Both the position numbers and the translations under genes were made by a program. A stretch of DNA of 21,432 nt, taken from Pseudoflavonifractor sp035562355. Lineage in GTDB: Bacteria > Bacillota > Clostridia > Oscillospirales > Oscillospiraceae. This document shows, piece by piece, positions 19,937 through 21,432 of this stretch. How positions within the stretch are numbered: the stretch's first letter is position 1; each line of letters begins with the position of its first letter. The stretch spans positions 1-21,432 of the forward strand of contig DATMXU010000204.1 of assembly GCA_035562355.1 (NCBI GenBank), in the 5' to 3' direction. The notes below the pieces were generated by a model. That model was given only the letters and a program-made list of their open reading frames with translations, did not search any database and was not told where the DNA came from.

Positions 19937-21337
19937 ATGCCTAAGTTGTTCGGAATCATTCTGGTCTGCGTCATCGTAGTCATCTTGTTCTCCCTATTTC
20001 TCTTCCTCCTCAGGCGGTACAGAAAATGCCCCTCGGATAAGGTCATGGTCATCTACGGTAAGGTGGGCAACAACGGCGACGGCTCCACCCGCAGCGCCAA
20101 ATGTATCCACGGCGGCGCGGCCTTCATCTGGCCCGTCATCCAGGCCTACGAGTTCTTGGACCTGACCCCCATGTCCATCTCGGTGGACCTCCAGAACGCC
20201 CTCTCCCGCCAGAACATCCGCATCAACGTGCCCAGCCGCTTTACCGTCGGCATCTCCACAGAGCCCGGCGTCATGCAGAACGCCGCCGAGCGGCTGCTGG
20301 GCCTGCGCCTGCAGGAGATCCAGGAGCTCGCCAAGGATATCATCTTCGGGCAGCTCCGTCTGGTTATCGCCACCATGGACATCGAGGAGATCAACACCGA
20401 CCGGGATAAGTTCCTGGAGGCCGTCTCCCGCAACGTGGAGGGCGAGCTGAAGAAGATCGGTCTGCGCCTCATCAACGTGAACCTGACCGACATCTCCGAC
20501 GAGTCCGGCTACATCGACGCTCTGGGCAAGGAGGCCGCCGCCAAGGCCATCAACGACGCGAAGAAGAACGTGGCCGAGCGCAACCGCGACGGCTCTATCG
20601 GTGAGGCCCAGGCCCACCGGGACCAGCGCGTTCAGGTCGCCCAGGCCGACTCCCTGGCCATCCAGGGCGAGAACAACTCCCAGGTGGAGATATCCATGTC
20701 CAACGCCCAGCGCCGCGAGAAGGAGGCCGAGGCCACCCGTATCGCCACCGCCGCGGAGAAGATCGCCACCGCCCAGGCTCTGGAGGAGGCCTATGCCGCC
20801 GAGCAGAAGGCCGAGGCCGCCCGTTACGCCCGTGAAAAGGCCACCCAGGAGGCCGACGTCATCGTCAAGACCGAGATCGACAAGCGCCGCAAGGAGCTGG
20901 AGGCCGAGGCCGAGGCCGAGCAGATCCGCCGCCGGGCCAAGGGTGAGGCCGACGCGATCCTGGCCAAGATGCAGGCTGAGGCCGACGGCGCCCAGGCCAT
21001 CCTCCTCAAGCAGGCCGAGGGTCTCAAGCAGGTGGTGGCCGCCGCCGGCGGCGACGCCGACGAGGCCGTCCGCCTTCTGCTGGCCGACAAGATGGAAAAC
21101 CTCATGCGCATCCAGGTGGACGCCATCAAGAACGTGAAGATCGACAAGGTCACCGTCTGGGACGGCGGCCAGGGGACCGATGGCAAGACCGCTACCGCCG
21201 GCTTTCTCTCCGGACTCGTGAAGAGCATCCCGCCCATGAACGAGATGTTCGACATGGCCGGCATGAACCTGCCCGACTACCTGGGTAAAAAGAAGGAGGA
21301 GCCAGCTGCTCCCCCTGCCGCTCCTGAAACTGAATAA
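19937..21337 (+). CDS. floT: Flotillin
   Basis: The 466-aa scaffold protein of membrane microdomains begins MPKLFGIILVCVIVVILFSL, a single N-terminal membrane anchor at about 5-28. The SPFH/PHB domain runs to about residue 200 (VMVIYGKVGNN, NVPSRFTVGISTEPGVM, LRLINVNLTDISDESGYIDA). A long Ala/Glu-rich coiled coil (about 205-390) contains the flotillin EA repeats. The C-terminus ends in a Pro/Ala tail. ATG 19937 follows AGAGAGGA at 19923-19930; an upstream in-frame extension overlapping NfeD is rejected. It is cotranscribed with the NfeD-like gene. Confidence 0.95.
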   Translation: MPKLFGIILVCVIVVILFSLFLFLLRRYRKCPSDKVMVIYGKVGNNGDGSTRSAKCIHGGAAFIWPVIQAYEFLDLTPMSISVDLQNALSRQNIRINVPSRFTVGISTEPGVMQNAAERLLGLRLQEIQELAKDIIFGQLRLVIATMDIEEINTDRDKFLEAVSRNVEGELKKIGLRLINVNLTDISDESGYIDALGKEAAAKAINDAKKNVAERNRDGSIGEAQAHRDQRVQVAQADSLAIQGENNSQVEISMSNAQRREKEAEATRIATAAEKIATAQALEEAYAAEQKAEAARYAREKATQEADVIVKTEIDKRRKELEAEAEAEQIRRRAKGEADAILAKMQAEADGAQAILLKQAEGLKQVVAAAGGDADEAVRLLLADKMENLMRIQVDAIKNVKIDKVTVWDGGQGTDGKTATAGFLSGLVKSIPPMNEMFDMAGMNLPDYLGKKKEEPAAPPAAPETE

Positions 21338-21342
21338 AAACC

Positions 21343-21376
21343 GAAGGCCGCCGGTCAACCGACCGGCGGCCTTCTC
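21343..21376 (+). terminator. Terminator after flotillin
   Basis: A perfect 14-bp stem GAAGGCCGCCGGTC (21343-21356)/GACCGGCGGCCTTC (21361-21374) with loop AACC, 5 bases after the stop. The U-run is poor on the plus strand, but AAAAA precedes it on the other, so it may also serve a minus-strand gene to the right. Confidence 0.8.
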
Positions 21377-21411
21377 ACGTGTATCCTGAATCTTGTCATT
21401 GTGGGACTGTA

Positions 21412-21432
21412 GGGCGGGAGCCCGCCCCCGCC
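21412..21432. repeat. GC-rich inverted repeat at right edge (cut)
   Basis: GGGCGGG (21412-21418) pairs with CCCGCCC (21421-21427). It resembles the GGCGGGGGC/GCCCCCGCC hairpin at 1080-1099 and may begin another intergenic hairpin row; the rest is outside the window. Confidence 0.45.

Noticed and set aside
20800..21050. A repeat array within flotillin
   Set aside because: The repeated gcc-gag pattern encodes the normal Ala/Glu coiled coil of flotillins and is not a DNA repeat of separate meaning.

Overview
The window is GC-rich chromosomal DNA from a Gram-positive bacterium of the Firmicutes, most likely a high-GC member of the Clostridia such as the Oscillospiraceae (Flavonifractor/Lawsonibacter-like). 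The reasons are sigma-A type promoters, strong AGGAGG ribosome binding sites with some TTG starts, a Firmicutes-style L10 leader, and a set of typical Firmicutes genes (DUF1292, DUF1836, PheB-like ACT protein, YtvI-like permease, NfeD/flotillin pair). The genus assignment is inference from gene content and base composition, not from a search.

Positions 1-4000 (minus strand) hold the core ribosomal/transcription cluster in the classic order rpmG-secE-nusG-rplK-rplA-rplJ-rplL, with rplL running off the left edge (rpoB would be expected next). A promoter and a long structured leader precede rpmG. rplK has its own structured 5' region. rplJ-rplL has a separate near-consensus promoter and a recognisable L10 leader RNA, and is separated from rplA by a row of five hairpins.

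Positions 4000-8100: ruvX is divergent from rpmG. It is followed on the minus strand by two half-size TSUP (TauE/SafE) permease genes, a membrane-anchored PpiC-type foldase, a probable 6S RNA with its terminator, a second hairpin row, and a small acidic DUF1292 protein. Positions 8103-10808 (plus) encode a large class A penicillin-binding protein. This converges on an AI-2E/YtvI family permease (minus) across a 20-bp-stem bidirectional terminator.

Positions 12200-15325 (plus) form an aspartate-family amino-acid locus: PheB-like ACT regulator, homoserine dehydrogenase and aspartokinase. Beyond it lie a PatB/MalY-type aminotransferase (minus), a divergent FMN reductase, a patatin-like lipase, and an apparent operon of a DUF1836 regulator, an NfeD-like membrane protein and a flotillin.

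The most notable non-gene structure is a ~172-bp hairpin-rich element present twice in opposite orientations (10821-10993 and 15359-15530). Each copy abuts an intrinsic terminator. The second copy sits between two identical 26-bp copies of a terminator hairpin, as if it had inserted into a bidirectional terminator and duplicated it. No tRNA, rRNA, CRISPR array, transposase or phage gene was seen. I found no convincing new defence or multi-gene system; the interest is in RNA structures, the repeat element and a few unusual protein features.
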